NCBI RefSeq assembly: GCF_004803635.1
Contig: NZ_SSWX01000003.1
Span: 38,379-102,378, forward strand
DNA length: 64,000 nucleotides
Source of the DNA: Lampropedia aestuarii
Lineage (GTDB): Bacteria > Pseudomonadota > Gammaproteobacteria > Burkholderiales > Burkholderiaceae_C
Reading direction: 5' to 3'
Shown piece by piece: positions 1 through 7,871 of the stretch (position 1 is the stretch's first letter; every line of letters begins with the position of its first letter). Below the pieces are notes generated by a model. That model did no database searches, was not told where the DNA came from, and saw nothing but the letters and a program-made list of their open reading frames with translations. A program made the position numbers and the translations under genes.

Positions 1-169
1 CTTGCCCATCGCTGGCTTGTGGCGCGGGCATCGCGTGCGAATTGAAGTCGCAATACGGGCATTTGCGGATGCACCAGGGCAAATGGATGTAGAGCGACAG
101 AGGTGGCAATTCCTTGAGCTGGAGAATGCCAGGGCGCATGTAGTGCTGGATATCGGCTGAATAAGACAT
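1..169 (-). CDS. hemW: HemW-like radical SAM protein, 5' end only
   Basis: This is the N-terminal part of a gene that runs off the left edge, with about 56 codons visible. The translation contains the radical-SAM cysteine motif CIRKCPYC (CX3CX2C) preceded by YIHLPW, the usual opening of HemW and coproporphyrinogen-oxidase-like proteins, where three cysteines hold the 4Fe-4S cluster that cleaves SAM. HemW acts in heme trafficking rather than as the oxidase itself. The ATG at 169 gives the usual short lead (MSYSADIQHYMRPG) before the motif. It is divergent from the DMT transporter gene. The identification rests on the first 56 residues only, so HemN or another HemN-like paralogue is possible. 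Confidence 0.8.
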   Translation of the reverse strand, partial: MSYSADIQHYMRPGILQLKELPPLSLYIHLPWCIRKCPYCDFNSHAMPAPQASDGQ

Positions 170-220
170 AGTGGGGCGTTGGGACTTGTGACCCGCCTGG
201 CCACAAGTGGCGCAATCTTA

Positions 221-298
221 CCCGGATGCCGACAACATTGCTGTGTTTGCTTGCAATGCCTGGCGTTGCGCGATTGCGCGGAGATTGTGAACAGGTTC
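221..298 (-). repeat. Degenerate TNA-flanked palindromic repeat (copy G)
   Basis: A 78-bp stretch between hemW and the DMT gene is flanked by TTA on both sides (218-220 and 299-301). Read on the minus strand it starts GAACCTGTTCACAATCTC and continues through GCGCAACG and GCATTGC, matching the ends and interior of the better copies at 24397 and 63775. The opposite end is poorly conserved, so this is an old or shortened copy. Confidence 0.5.
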
Positions 299-414
299 TT
301 AGTGCACGCCATCGTTATTTGCGACAGGACTCGGCATCGATTCAAAATACAATCTAGGCCTCCCTCACACAGCCAGTGCGCAGGGTTTCTTTTTGCGAAT
401 TGGAGTGTGGCGGC

Positions 415-1311
415 ATGCATGCGTTGTGGATGGTTTTGGGCGCTTTTCTGTTTGCCTCAATGGGGGTCTGCGTCAAGCTCGCATCTGAGAGTTTCAATGC
501 CGCTGAGCTGGTGTTCTACCGCGGCATCATCGGTATGGTGATGCTGGCCGCGCTGGCACGTTACCAAGGTGTTGGTTTGGCCACCAAACACCCCGGCATG
601 CATGCTTGGCGCAGCTTTATTGGCGTGCTGTCATTGGGCGCGTGGTTTTATGCGATTGGCAAACTGCCATTGGCCACTGCGATGACGCTGAACTACATGA
701 GCAGCGTCTGGATTGGCCTTTTCATGGTGACCAGTGCACTGCTGTACTGGCGCCCCAAAGGCAAGGATGACAAACCACCACTGCATGGTGGTTTGCTGTT
801 GGCTATTTTGCTGGGCTTTGTCGGCGTGATCATGATGCTGCAGCCGAGCTTCCAGGCCGATCAAAGCGTGCCGGCTGTGGTCGGTCTGCTGTCTGGTATG
901 TTTGCTGCGTTGGCCTTCATGCAGGTGGTGGTACTTGCGCGTATTGGCGAGCCCGAGACCCGCGTGGTCTTTTATTTTGCGACGGCAGGCACGATTGCTG
1001 GCGGCATCGTGATGTGCTTTACCGATGTGCACAGCCTGAACACAGCGCAAGCCTGGTGGCTACTGCCGATTGGCGTGCTTGCGGCGCTGGGCCAGTTGTG
1101 CATGACCAAGGCCTATTCGACTGCGGCTGGGCCGCGCAACACCTTGGTGGTGGCCAGTTTGCAGTATTCGGGCATTGTGTTCGGTGCTATTTACAGTGTG
1201 CTGCTGTTTGCCGAGGACCTGTCGATCTGGAGCTGGATGGGCATGGCTTTGATTATTTTCAGTGGGTTGGCTGCGACCTTTTTGCGTGCTCGCTCGAGCA
1301 AGCCTGCTTAA
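415..1311 (+). CDS. DMT-superfamily (EamA-type) membrane transporter
   Basis: A protein of 298 residues with about ten hydrophobic segments, starting with a helix right after the initiator (MHALWMVLGAFLFASMGVCV). The length and two-times-five helix pattern fit EamA-domain drug/metabolite exporters of the inner membrane; the substrate cannot be read from sequence. The ATG at 415 is preferred because GGAG lies nine bases upstream (402-405); an in-frame GTG at 376 would add 13 residues without a better ribosome site. It is transcribed away from hemW and is monocistronic, since the next gene is convergent. It shows no damage. Confidence 0.88.
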   Translation: MHALWMVLGAFLFASMGVCVKLASESFNAAELVFYRGIIGMVMLAALARYQGVGLATKHPGMHAWRSFIGVLSLGAWFYAIGKLPLATAMTLNYMSSVWIGLFMVTSALLYWRPKGKDDKPPLHGGLLLAILLGFVGVIMMLQPSFQADQSVPAVVGLLSGMFAALAFMQVVVLARIGEPETRVVFYFATAGTIAGGIVMCFTDVHSLNTAQAWWLLPIGVLAALGQLCMTKAYSTAAGPRNTLVVASLQYSGIVFGAIYSVLLFAEDLSIWSWMGMALIIFSGLAATFLRARSSKPA

Positions 1312-1359
1312 CTGCATGGAGGGGGCGCCAGCTCCCGCCGTAGCGGGGCTTGTCGCTGA

Positions 1360-1893
1360 TCAGCCAGTGACAATCAAGGCAGAGATGTTACTGAATGCAC
1401 TCTCTTGTGCTGCGCTTGTGCCATTCAAATGCGCGACCAAATCCAAGGTGGTCGAGCGGCGGGTCAGCATCAGGCAAGTGACTTGCTCGCCCAGGACACG
1501 GCTGGCGTGCCAGCAACCGGGCTGCATGCAAATACCCAAGCCTTGCGGAATCAGGAATGCTTTGAGTGTGTCTAGGTCAGGCAGCCCCTGGGCGTTACTG
1601 CACGCCACCACATGCACCACGGCACCAGTGAGTGGCACGATGGCTTGCTGGGTCAGGTGGTGTACTTCCAGTGTACTCACCACCAGATCGCGGCTGCGGT
1701 AGTTGACCCACAGAATTTCAGTGTCGCCCGCAGCTCCCGGCTGGAACAGGTGTGTGCGCCAGAAATCAGTCGCGGGATTGCTAAAAACAGCGGCAGGTTC
1801 GCTCCATTGCATTGCATCACCCAGCATGTGCCCATAGGGTGCAAATGCGGCGGCAGACAGGGGTTCTATCGAAAGAGACTGAGTAGATGGCAT
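1360..1893 (-). CDS. allA: Ureidoglycolate lyase family protein
   Basis: A protein of 177 residues with the marks of the AllA family: an N-terminal IEPLSAAAFAPYGHML segment, the core LEVHHLTQQAIVPL, and a C-terminal GLGICMQPGCWHA stretch that contributes the cupin-fold active site. AllA splits ureidoglycolate to glyoxylate and urea at the end of purine and allantoin degradation. The family is about 160-170 residues, so this is full length; the ATG at 1893 gives the expected start. A GntR/FCD regulator lies downstream on the same strand. No other allantoin genes are in view, so the pathway assignment is from homology only. Confidence 0.85.
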   Translation of the reverse strand: MPSTQSLSIEPLSAAAFAPYGHMLGDAMQWSEPAAVFSNPATDFWRTHLFQPGAAGDTEILWVNYRSRDLVVSTLEVHHLTQQAIVPLTGAVVHVVACSNAQGLPDLDTLKAFLIPQGLGICMQPGCWHASRVLGEQVTCLMLTRRSTTLDLVAHLNGTSAAQESAFSNISALIVTG

Positions 1894-2253
1894 GAAAAGG
1901 TCTTGTATCGGCGAAAACAGGCGGCAGTGTACCCGTACAAGCGATCGTTATGCATCCGCTGTGTTGTGCCATGCAACGTGTCCATTGAGGTCGTGCGCCA
2001 AATGGCGCAGTGAGTCAGCGCATCATGCAAGCCAAACGTCTGCATTTCGTTGTGCAACAGCGTCTCGCCCATTGGCAGCCGAGTTTGAGCGGGGTCAAGG
2101 ATCGATGATCCGCGATTGACAAGTGTGCGGCGCAAATGCTGTTGGCACGTTGCAAAGGCCGGGTATTGGAGTGACTGGTGCAGGACTTGGGGGTTCCAAG
2201 TTCAAGAGCGAGGTGGCAGCGCTGCCCAGAAAATACAGCGCGTTGTGTATTTG
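1894..2253. other. Intergenic gap, no gene seen
   Basis: The 360 bp between the allA-like start and the end of the GntR-family gene hold several overlapping short reading frames on both strands. None has a convincing start site or recognisable protein. It presumably carries the allA promoter, but I see no clear box. Confidence 0.4.
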
Positions 2254-3042
2254 CTATCCATATTGTGCCTGGGCTTTGCGCAAGCGCTCACGCGAATTGT
2301 TCAAATGCAAGCGCATCGCTGCTTTGGCACTGTCGGGGTCCTGGCGCTCAATCGCAAGCAAAATTTCTTCGTGCTCGCGTCTCACGCGCGGCAAATCCTC
2401 TGGATCACGCTCGGGCACATGGATCATGTCGTGGTGGGTGGGCGGAATCAGCTGCACGCCAAAATGTCCCAGCACCTCTTCAAAATAGCGGTTACTTGTG
2501 GCTGCTGCAATTGCTAGGTGAAACGCCAGGTCATGGCCTGCGGTATCCAAGCCTGCACTGTGGCTGGCGTTGAAGGCATCGAACGCCCGGCGTATGGCAT
2601 CGAGCTGCTGGGGCGAGCGTCGGCTTGCCGCCAGGCCTGCAGCTTCGGTCTCTAGGCTGGTGCGCAATTCGAGTAGGGCCAGGACATTGATGGGCTCGCT
2701 CCATTCCAATGGACTGCGCAGAGCCGCAGTAGGCGCGGCGGCTTTCAGTACAAAGGTGCCAATGCCGTGCCGTGTTTCTACTAGCGCGGCTGTTTGGAGT
2801 TTCGAGATCGCCTCTCTGACGACCGTGCGGCTGACGTCAAAGCGACGTACCAGCTCCGACTCGGTCGGCAGTTTTTCGCCCGCGATCCAGTCGCCATCAC
2901 GAATTTGGGTGGAGAACTGGTCGAACAACTGCTGCGCCAAACTGCGGCTGTTGCGCCGGCTGCTGCGACCTCGCAGCGGTTCAGGTGCGCTGGGTTGGGG
3001 TAATTCCGAGGGAGTGGAGGACATGGGGTTAAAATAATTCAT
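2254..3042 (-). CDS. GntR-family regulator, FadR subgroup (FCD domain)
   Basis: A DNA-binding regulator of about 262 residues. The N-terminal winged helix reads GEKLPTESELVRRFDVSR followed by TVVREAISKLQ and GIGTFV. The C-terminal all-helical FCD domain carries the expected metal-ligand pattern: Asp and His in GHDLAFHLAI, His in RREHEEIL and His in MRLHLNNS. FCD regulators bind small organic acids and usually repress neighbouring catabolic genes; the allA-like gene next door is the obvious candidate target (inference). The start is uncertain: ATG at 3042 or 3024 are both plausible and neither has a clear ribosome site. A longer frame upstream crosses the terminator at 3190 and is rejected. 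Confidence 0.88.
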   Translation of the reverse strand: MNYFNPMSSTPSELPQPSAPEPLRGRSSRRNSRSLAQQLFDQFSTQIRDGDWIAGEKLPTESELVRRFDVSRTVVREAISKLQTAALVETRHGIGTFVLKAAAPTAALRSPLEWSEPINVLALLELRTSLETEAAGLAASRRSPQQLDAIRRAFDAFNASHSAGLDTAGHDLAFHLAIAAATSNRYFEEVLGHFGVQLIPPTHHDMIHVPERDPEDLPRVRREHEEILLAIERQDPDSAKAAMRLHLNNSRERLRKAQAQYG

Positions 3043-3189
3043 ACAAGTCATGCGACAACCAATGGCTGTGCCGCTGAAGCTGAAACATCCTGTGTTGCCT
3101 AATCCAACACAGGCTCTTATTGCAGCAACTGCTTGCGAATAAGCTGCTGTGCAGCTTGGCCGTGGCCAAGTACTTGTTGCCATGCGAGT

Positions 3190-3220
3190 AAAAAACGCAA
3201 GCACAGGGCTTGCGTTTTTT
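3190..3220 (-). terminator. Rho-independent terminator after fumC
   Basis: A perfect 13-bp inverted repeat with a 5-nt loop (arms 3190-3202 and 3208-3220) has A6 at one end and T6 at the other, so it could work in both directions. It lies just past the fumC stop codon. Confidence 0.85.
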
Positions 3221-3283
3221 GGCTGGCGGAACGCCATTGCATTGTTCTAGGCCATTGAACGGGTACTTGGCTGGTGCGTCCGT

Positions 3284-4678
3284 TTAACGGCCCACCATAT
3301 TCTCAGGCACCACCCACTGGTCAAATTGCTCCGCCGTCAAAAAGCCCGATGCCACAGCGGCATCGCGCAGGCTGGAGCCTTCTTTGTGCGCTTTCTTGGC
3401 AATGAATGCGGCTTTGTCGTAGCCAATGTGCGGGTTCAGTGCGGTCACCAGCATCAGCGAGTTTTGCACCAGCTCGGTGATGCGCGCGCGGTTGGGCTCA
3501 ATGCCCACTGCACAGTTGTTGTTGAAGCTGATCATGCCGTCGGCCAGCAGGCGCACGCTTTGCAGGAAGTTGTGCGCCACGACTGGGCGGAACACGTTCA
3601 GTTCAAAATTGCCCGAAGCTCCGCCAATGTTGATCGCCACATCGTTGCCAAACACCTGTGCAGTCAGCATTGTGATGGCTTCGCTTTGGGTAGGGTTGAC
3701 CTTGCCCGGCATGATTGACGAGCCAGGCTCGTTTTCAGGAATGCTGATCTCGCCAATGCCGCTGCGTGGGCCGCTGGCCAACCAGCGCACGTCGTTGGCT
3801 ATTTTGGTCAGGCTGGCTGCCAATGTCTTGAGTGCACCGTGCGCGTGGACCAATGCGTCCTGCGAAGCCAGTGACTCAAATTTGTTGGGCGACGTGACAA
3901 AGGGCAGGCCTGTGATGCTGGCCAGCTCTTTGGCGACGCCTTCGGCATAGCCTTTAGGGGCGTTCAAACCAGTACCCACGGCGGTGCCGCCCAAGGCCAG
4001 CTCGTACAAATGGGGCAGTGCGTCTTGCACGTGTTTTTTGCCGTGTTCGAGTTGCGCAACCCAGCCGGAGATTTCCTGGCCCAGGGTCAAGGGCGTGGCG
4101 TCTTGCAAGTGGGTGCGGCCAATTTTGACGATGTCGTCAAAGGCTTTGGCTTTGTCAGCCAGCGTATTTTTCAACACGTCAATGGCGGGCAGCAGTTTGT
4201 TTGTCAGTGCGTCCACCGCGGCGACGTGGGCCGCTGTCGGAAATACGTCGTTGGACGACTGGCTTTTGTTCACATCGTCATTGGGGTGCACGACGCGGGC
4301 TTCGCCGCGCTCGCCACCAAGCAACTCGCTGGCGCGGTTGGCAATGACCTCGTTGAGGTTCATATTGCTTTGCGTGCCTGAGCCGGTTTGCCAAACCACC
4401 AGGGGGAATTCGTCAGGGTGTTTGCCTTCGATGACTTCTTGCGCAGCGGCCACAATGGCCTGGGTTTTTTTCTCATCGAGCAAGCCCAGCGCATGGTTGA
4501 CGGCGGCTGAGGCGCGTTTGACCTGGGCCAGGGCCTTGATGATTTCCTTGGGCTGCTTTTCACCAGAGATATCGAAGTTTTGCAAGGAACGCTGCGTTTG
4601 CGCTCCCCACAGCTTGTCTGCCGGGACTTCGATGGGGCCAAAAGTGTCTTTTTCTACGCGTGTGTTGGTCTGTGTCAT
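3284..4678 (-). CDS. fumC: Class II fumarate hydratase
   Basis: A 464-residue protein, the usual FumC length, starting [19 protein letters not shown]. It catalyses reversible hydration of fumarate to L-malate in the TCA cycle as an iron-independent homotetramer. The fumarase/aspartase signature [11 protein letters not shown] is present around residues 316-326. The substrate-site segments [10 protein letters not shown] and [10 protein letters not shown] are also intact. The ATG at 4678 is chosen over an upstream ATG because it gives the family N-terminus, although no good Shine-Dalgarno is visible. It is divergent from the phosphomannomutase gene and followed by a strong terminator. Confidence 0.97.
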   Translation of the reverse strand: MTQTNTRVEKDTFGPIEVPADKLWGAQTQRSLQNFDISGEKQPKEIIKALAQVKRASAAVNHALGLLDEKKTQAIVAAAQEVIEGKHPDEFPLVVWQTGSGTQSNMNLNEVIANRASELLGGERGEARVVHPNDDVNKSQSSNDVFPTAAHVAAVDALTNKLLPAIDVLKNTLADKAKAFDDIVKIGRTHLQDATPLTLGQEISGWVAQLEHGKKHVQDALPHLYELALGGTAVGTGLNAPKGYAEGVAKELASITGLPFVTSPNKFESLASQDALVHAHGALKTLAASLTKIANDVRWLASGPRSGIGEISIPENEPGSSIMPGKVNPTQSEAITMLTAQVFGNDVAINIGGASGNFELNVFRPVVAHNFLQSVRLLADGMISFNNNCAVGIEPNRARITELVQNSLMLVTALNPHIGYDKAAFIAKKAHKEGSSLRDAAVASGFLTAEQFDQWVVPENMVGR

Positions 4679-4824
4679 GGTCAAAAGCAGTGAGTCAAAA
4701 GGAGTTGAGTAACCGCCAATAGGCCGCGCGTGGGCTGGCGCTTTGGTATTGGAAATTATTCGCATTCATTCTATGCCATTGTGCACGCCCAGGTGGTCCT
4801 GCGGACTGTGCACGCGCAGTTTAG

Positions 4825-4839
4825 GGCCTGTTACAGGCC
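4825..4839. promoter_or_regulatory. 15-bp perfect palindrome between fumC and pgm-like gene
   Basis: GGCCTGTTACAGGCC is a perfect palindrome around a single central T in the divergent promoter region. It is preceded by TTA and resembles the GAGCCTGTT end of the dispersed repeats, so it may be either an operator or the remains of a repeat end. I cannot tell which. Confidence 0.3.
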
Positions 4840-4964
4840 GGCACACATTGTTTCTTTGAGTGCCATGTCCACTGCATGGAGATATTCAATAGGATCTTAC
4901 ATGCGCAAATGACAAGCCTGGCCCTACAATCGGCGCCATCTTGACTGATAACGTGGAGCCTTTT

Positions 4965-6347
4965 GTGCCAGTGTCCCCAGCCATTTTTAAAGCCTATGAC
5001 ATCCGCGGTGTGGTGCCCACCACATTGAATCCTGACGTGGCCCGCAGCATTGGCCGCGCGTTTGGCACCGTCGCCAAAGCCGCTGGCGAGCTGGAGGTGG
5101 CCGTGGGCCGCGATGGCCGCTTGAGCGGCCCAGCACTGCGCGACGCCCTGGTCGAGGGCTTGACCGATGTGGGCGTGCATGTGTTCGATGTTGGCATGGT
5201 CACCACGCCGATCTTGTATTTTGCCGCTGCCACCCATACACGCAGCGGCATTCAGATCACTGGCAGCCATAATCCCAAGGACTACAACGGCTTCAAAATG
5301 GTCTTGGCGGGCAAAGCCATTTATGGCGACGACATCCAGTCGCTGCGCCAGCTGATTGAAGCAGACGTGTGGGACCTCTCCAGCAAAGGCCAGGTGCGTG
5401 TGCACGATGTTGTGCCTGAATACATTGCCCGTATTGCGTCTGACATCCGTCTGGCGCGCCCGATCAAGGTCATTGTTGACGCAGGCAATGGCATTGCAGG
5501 TGCGACTGCACCAGCTGTGCTGCGCGCGATTGGCTGCGAGGTCGTGGAAATGTTCACCGAGGTCGATGGCGACTTCCCCAACCACCACCCCGATCCGAGC
5601 AAGCCAGAAAACCTGCGTGATTTGATTGCCGCGTTGCAAACCAGCGATGCCGAGCTGGGACTGGCATTTGATGGCGATGGGGACCGCCTGGGCATTGTGA
5701 CCAAGGATGGTCAGAATATTTTCCCTGACCGCCAAATCATGCTGTTTGCGCAAGATGTGCTCGCGCGCGTGCCAGGTGGGGAAATTGTCTACGACGTCAA
5801 ATGCACGCAGCAGCTGGCACCATTTGTGCAGCAAGCCGGCGGCGTGCCGGTGATGTTCAAAACCGGCCACTCGCTGATCAAAGCCCGCATGCGCGAGAGC
5901 AATGCGCCGCTGGGGGGTGAGATGAGCGGCCATATCTTCTTCAAAGAGCGCTGGTACGGTTTTGACGATGGCACCTACGCTGGCTGCCGCTTGCTGGAGA
6001 TTGTCAGCCGCAGCCAAGACCCATCGGCTTTGCTCAATGCCTTGCCAATCAGCCATTCAACGCCTGAATTGAACATTGCTTGCGCCGAAGGTGAGCCGCA
6101 CCAGCTGGTGGCCGAAATGGTCGCCAAGGCCCAGTTTGATGCCCCCGCAGTTGTCAGCACGATTGATGGTTTGCGGGTCGACTGGGCCGATGGCTTTGGC
6201 CTGGTGCGTGCCTCCAACACCACACCGGTCCTGGTGTTGCGCTTTGAAGGCCAGAATCCTCAAGCCCTGGAGCGCATTCGCGCCGTATTTACCGAGCTGG
6301 TGTTGAGCGTCAAGCCCGATGCGCAGATTGGCGCTGCCGCGCATTGA
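4965..6347 (+). CDS. Phosphomannomutase/phosphoglucomutase
   Basis: A 460-residue alpha-D-phosphohexomutase that interconverts 6-phospho and 1-phospho sugars (mannose and/or glucose) for nucleotide-sugar and surface polysaccharide synthesis. The phosphoserine loop TGSHNPKDYNG lies near residue 100, the magnesium loop DGDGDR near 236 and the sugar-binding GGEMSGH near 325. The C-terminal phosphate-binding domain is complete. GTG at 4965 is preferred, giving the start VPVSPAIFKAYDIRG with GGAG six bases upstream; a TTG at 4941 is possible. waaA follows after nine bases, so the two are probably co-transcribed. Whether mannose or glucose is the main substrate is not decidable here. Confidence 0.92.
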   Translation: MPVSPAIFKAYDIRGVVPTTLNPDVARSIGRAFGTVAKAAGELEVAVGRDGRLSGPALRDALVEGLTDVGVHVFDVGMVTTPILYFAAATHTRSGIQITGSHNPKDYNGFKMVLAGKAIYGDDIQSLRQLIEADVWDLSSKGQVRVHDVVPEYIARIASDIRLARPIKVIVDAGNGIAGATAPAVLRAIGCEVVEMFTEVDGDFPNHHPDPSKPENLRDLIAALQTSDAELGLAFDGDGDRLGIVTKDGQNIFPDRQIMLFAQDVLARVPGGEIVYDVKCTQQLAPFVQQAGGVPVMFKTGHSLIKARMRESNAPLGGEMSGHIFFKERWYGFDDGTYAGCRLLEIVSRSQDPSALLNALPISHSTPELNIACAEGEPHQLVAEMVAKAQFDAPAVVSTIDGLRVDWADGFGLVRASNTTPVLVLRFEGQNPQALERIRAVFTELVLSVKPDAQIGAAAH

Positions 6348-6356
6348 GGCTGGCCT

Positions 6357-7739
6357 TTGAGTCGCTCGCCTATCTCTTACACGCCTGTTGCCCCCAGCTT
6401 GCGCTGGTCTGAGCGGCTTGCGCTGGCCTTATACGGCGTGGCCATCACGGCTGCGTCGCCATTGCTGCGTCGCAAACTGCGCAAACGCGCGGTGCAAGAG
6501 CCTGGTTACGCCCAGGCCGTGCCAGAGCGTTTCGGTTATTACGAGAGCAAACCAGAGGCCGGTGGCGCTTTGCTGTGGGTGCATGCCGTGTCCTTGGGCG
6601 AGAGCCGCACGGCCGGCCTGTTGATTGAAGCCCTGCGCCAACGCATTCCCGGCCTGCGCATCTTGCTCACCCATGGCACGGCAACTGGCCGTGCCGAAGG
6701 CCAGCAGCTCTTGCGAGAAGGGGATTTGCAAGCCTGGTTTCCTTGGGATACGCCGGGTGCCGTCAAGCGTTTTTTGGCGCACTTCAAGCCCTCGCTGGGC
6801 TTGCTGATGGAAACCGAGGTCTGGCCCAGCATGGTGCAGGCCTGCGCCCAACAAGGCATGCCCTTGTGGCTGGTGAATGCACGCTTGAATGAGCGCTCAC
6901 TGGCCGGTATCCACAAAGCCCAGGTGCTGATGGGGCCGGCCTATCGCCATTTGGCGGGCGTGCTGGCGCAAACCGACATGGATGCCGAACGCCTGCAATC
7001 GGTTGGCGCGCCGGTGCAGGGGGTGACTGGTAATATCAAGTTTGATGCCCGGCCCAACCCCCAGCAGGTCGAGACGGGCTTGCAACTGCGCGCGGCCTGG
7101 ACCGCCCATAGCGGCAAGCCAGTGGTCGTGCTGGCCAGTTCACGCGAAGGCGAAGAAGCGGCTTGGCTGGATGCAATTGCCGCTAGCCCCGCCTTGCATG
7201 CCGTGCAGTGGCTGGTCGTGCCGCGCCATCCGCAGCGGTTCGAGGCTGTGGCCCAACTGGTGCTTGAGCGCGGCTTGTCGTTGCAGCGGCGCAGTCGCTG
7301 GACCGACTTGAATGGCCACAGCCCAGGGCCAACACCTGCCGCTGATATTTGGCTGGGCGACAGCATGGGCGAGATGGCGCTGTACTACAGCATCGCGCAA
7401 GTGGCTTTGCTGGGCGCATCGTTTGAAGCACTGGGCGGCCAAAACCTGATTGAGGCCTGTGCCTGTGCCTGCCCAGTTATCATGGGGCCGCACACCTTCA
7501 ACTTCACCCATGCAGCGCAAGATGCGCTGGCCCAGCAGGCGGCGTTGCGCGTGGCCGATGTGGCCGAAGCGGTGCAAGCGGCTGTGGCCTTGGCACACGA
7601 TACGCCGCGCCTGCACAGCATGCAGCAGCAAGCGCAGCATTTTGCCCATGCGCACCGCGGCGCCTTGGATGCGATGGCCGATGCACTGGCCGGGCAATGG
7701 GCGCTGATGGCGACAGACCACGCTGGCGATCGGCTGTGA
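6357..7739 (+). CDS. waaA: Kdo transferase
   Basis: A GT30-family 3-deoxy-D-manno-octulosonic acid transferase of about 460 residues (usual 420-430). It adds Kdo to lipid IVA at the cytoplasmic face of the inner membrane. WVHAVSLGE near residue 75 and METEVWPSM near 153 are the family hallmarks. The late segment ALGGQNLIEACACACPVIMGPHTFNF holds the nucleotide-sugar site. A hydrophobic anchor lies near the N-terminus. The start is a TTG at 6357 with GAGG seven bases upstream, only nine bases after the preceding mutase gene. A later start would shorten a variable N-terminal extension; the rest is secure. Confidence 0.93.
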   Translation: MSRSPISYTPVAPSLRWSERLALALYGVAITAASPLLRRKLRKRAVQEPGYAQAVPERFGYYESKPEAGGALLWVHAVSLGESRTAGLLIEALRQRIPGLRILLTHGTATGRAEGQQLLREGDLQAWFPWDTPGAVKRFLAHFKPSLGLLMETEVWPSMVQACAQQGMPLWLVNARLNERSLAGIHKAQVLMGPAYRHLAGVLAQTDMDAERLQSVGAPVQGVTGNIKFDARPNPQQVETGLQLRAAWTAHSGKPVVVLASSREGEEAAWLDAIAASPALHAVQWLVVPRHPQRFEAVAQLVLERGLSLQRRSRWTDLNGHSPGPTPAADIWLGDSMGEMALYYSIAQVALLGASFEALGGQNLIEACACACPVIMGPHTFNFTHAAQDALAQQAALRVADVAEAVQAAVALAHDTPRLHSMQQQAQHFAHAHRGALDAMADALAGQWALMATDHAGDRL

Positions 7740-7778
7740 TGGCTGGTGGGGTGCGAGCCGATCTGTGTTGGTTTTTTA

Positions 7779-7858
7779 GAACGTGTTTACGATCTTAGAC
7801 ATATCTGCCACGGTTTGCGCACTGCACAACGCATTGTCTGCGTTCAGGTGCGCGGCCC
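7779..7858 (+). repeat. Short TNA-flanked repeat just upstream of parC (copy I)
   Basis: An 80-bp segment flanked by TTA on both sides (7776-7778 and 7859-7861). It begins GAACGTGTTTACGATCTT, the same end as the copies at 50360 and 63932, and contains ACAACGCATTG like the copy at 32275. Its right end is degenerate. It ends 13 bp before the parC start codon, so it occupies the promoter or leader of parC. Confidence 0.5.
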
Positions 7859-7871
7859 TTAGAATTGCGCC

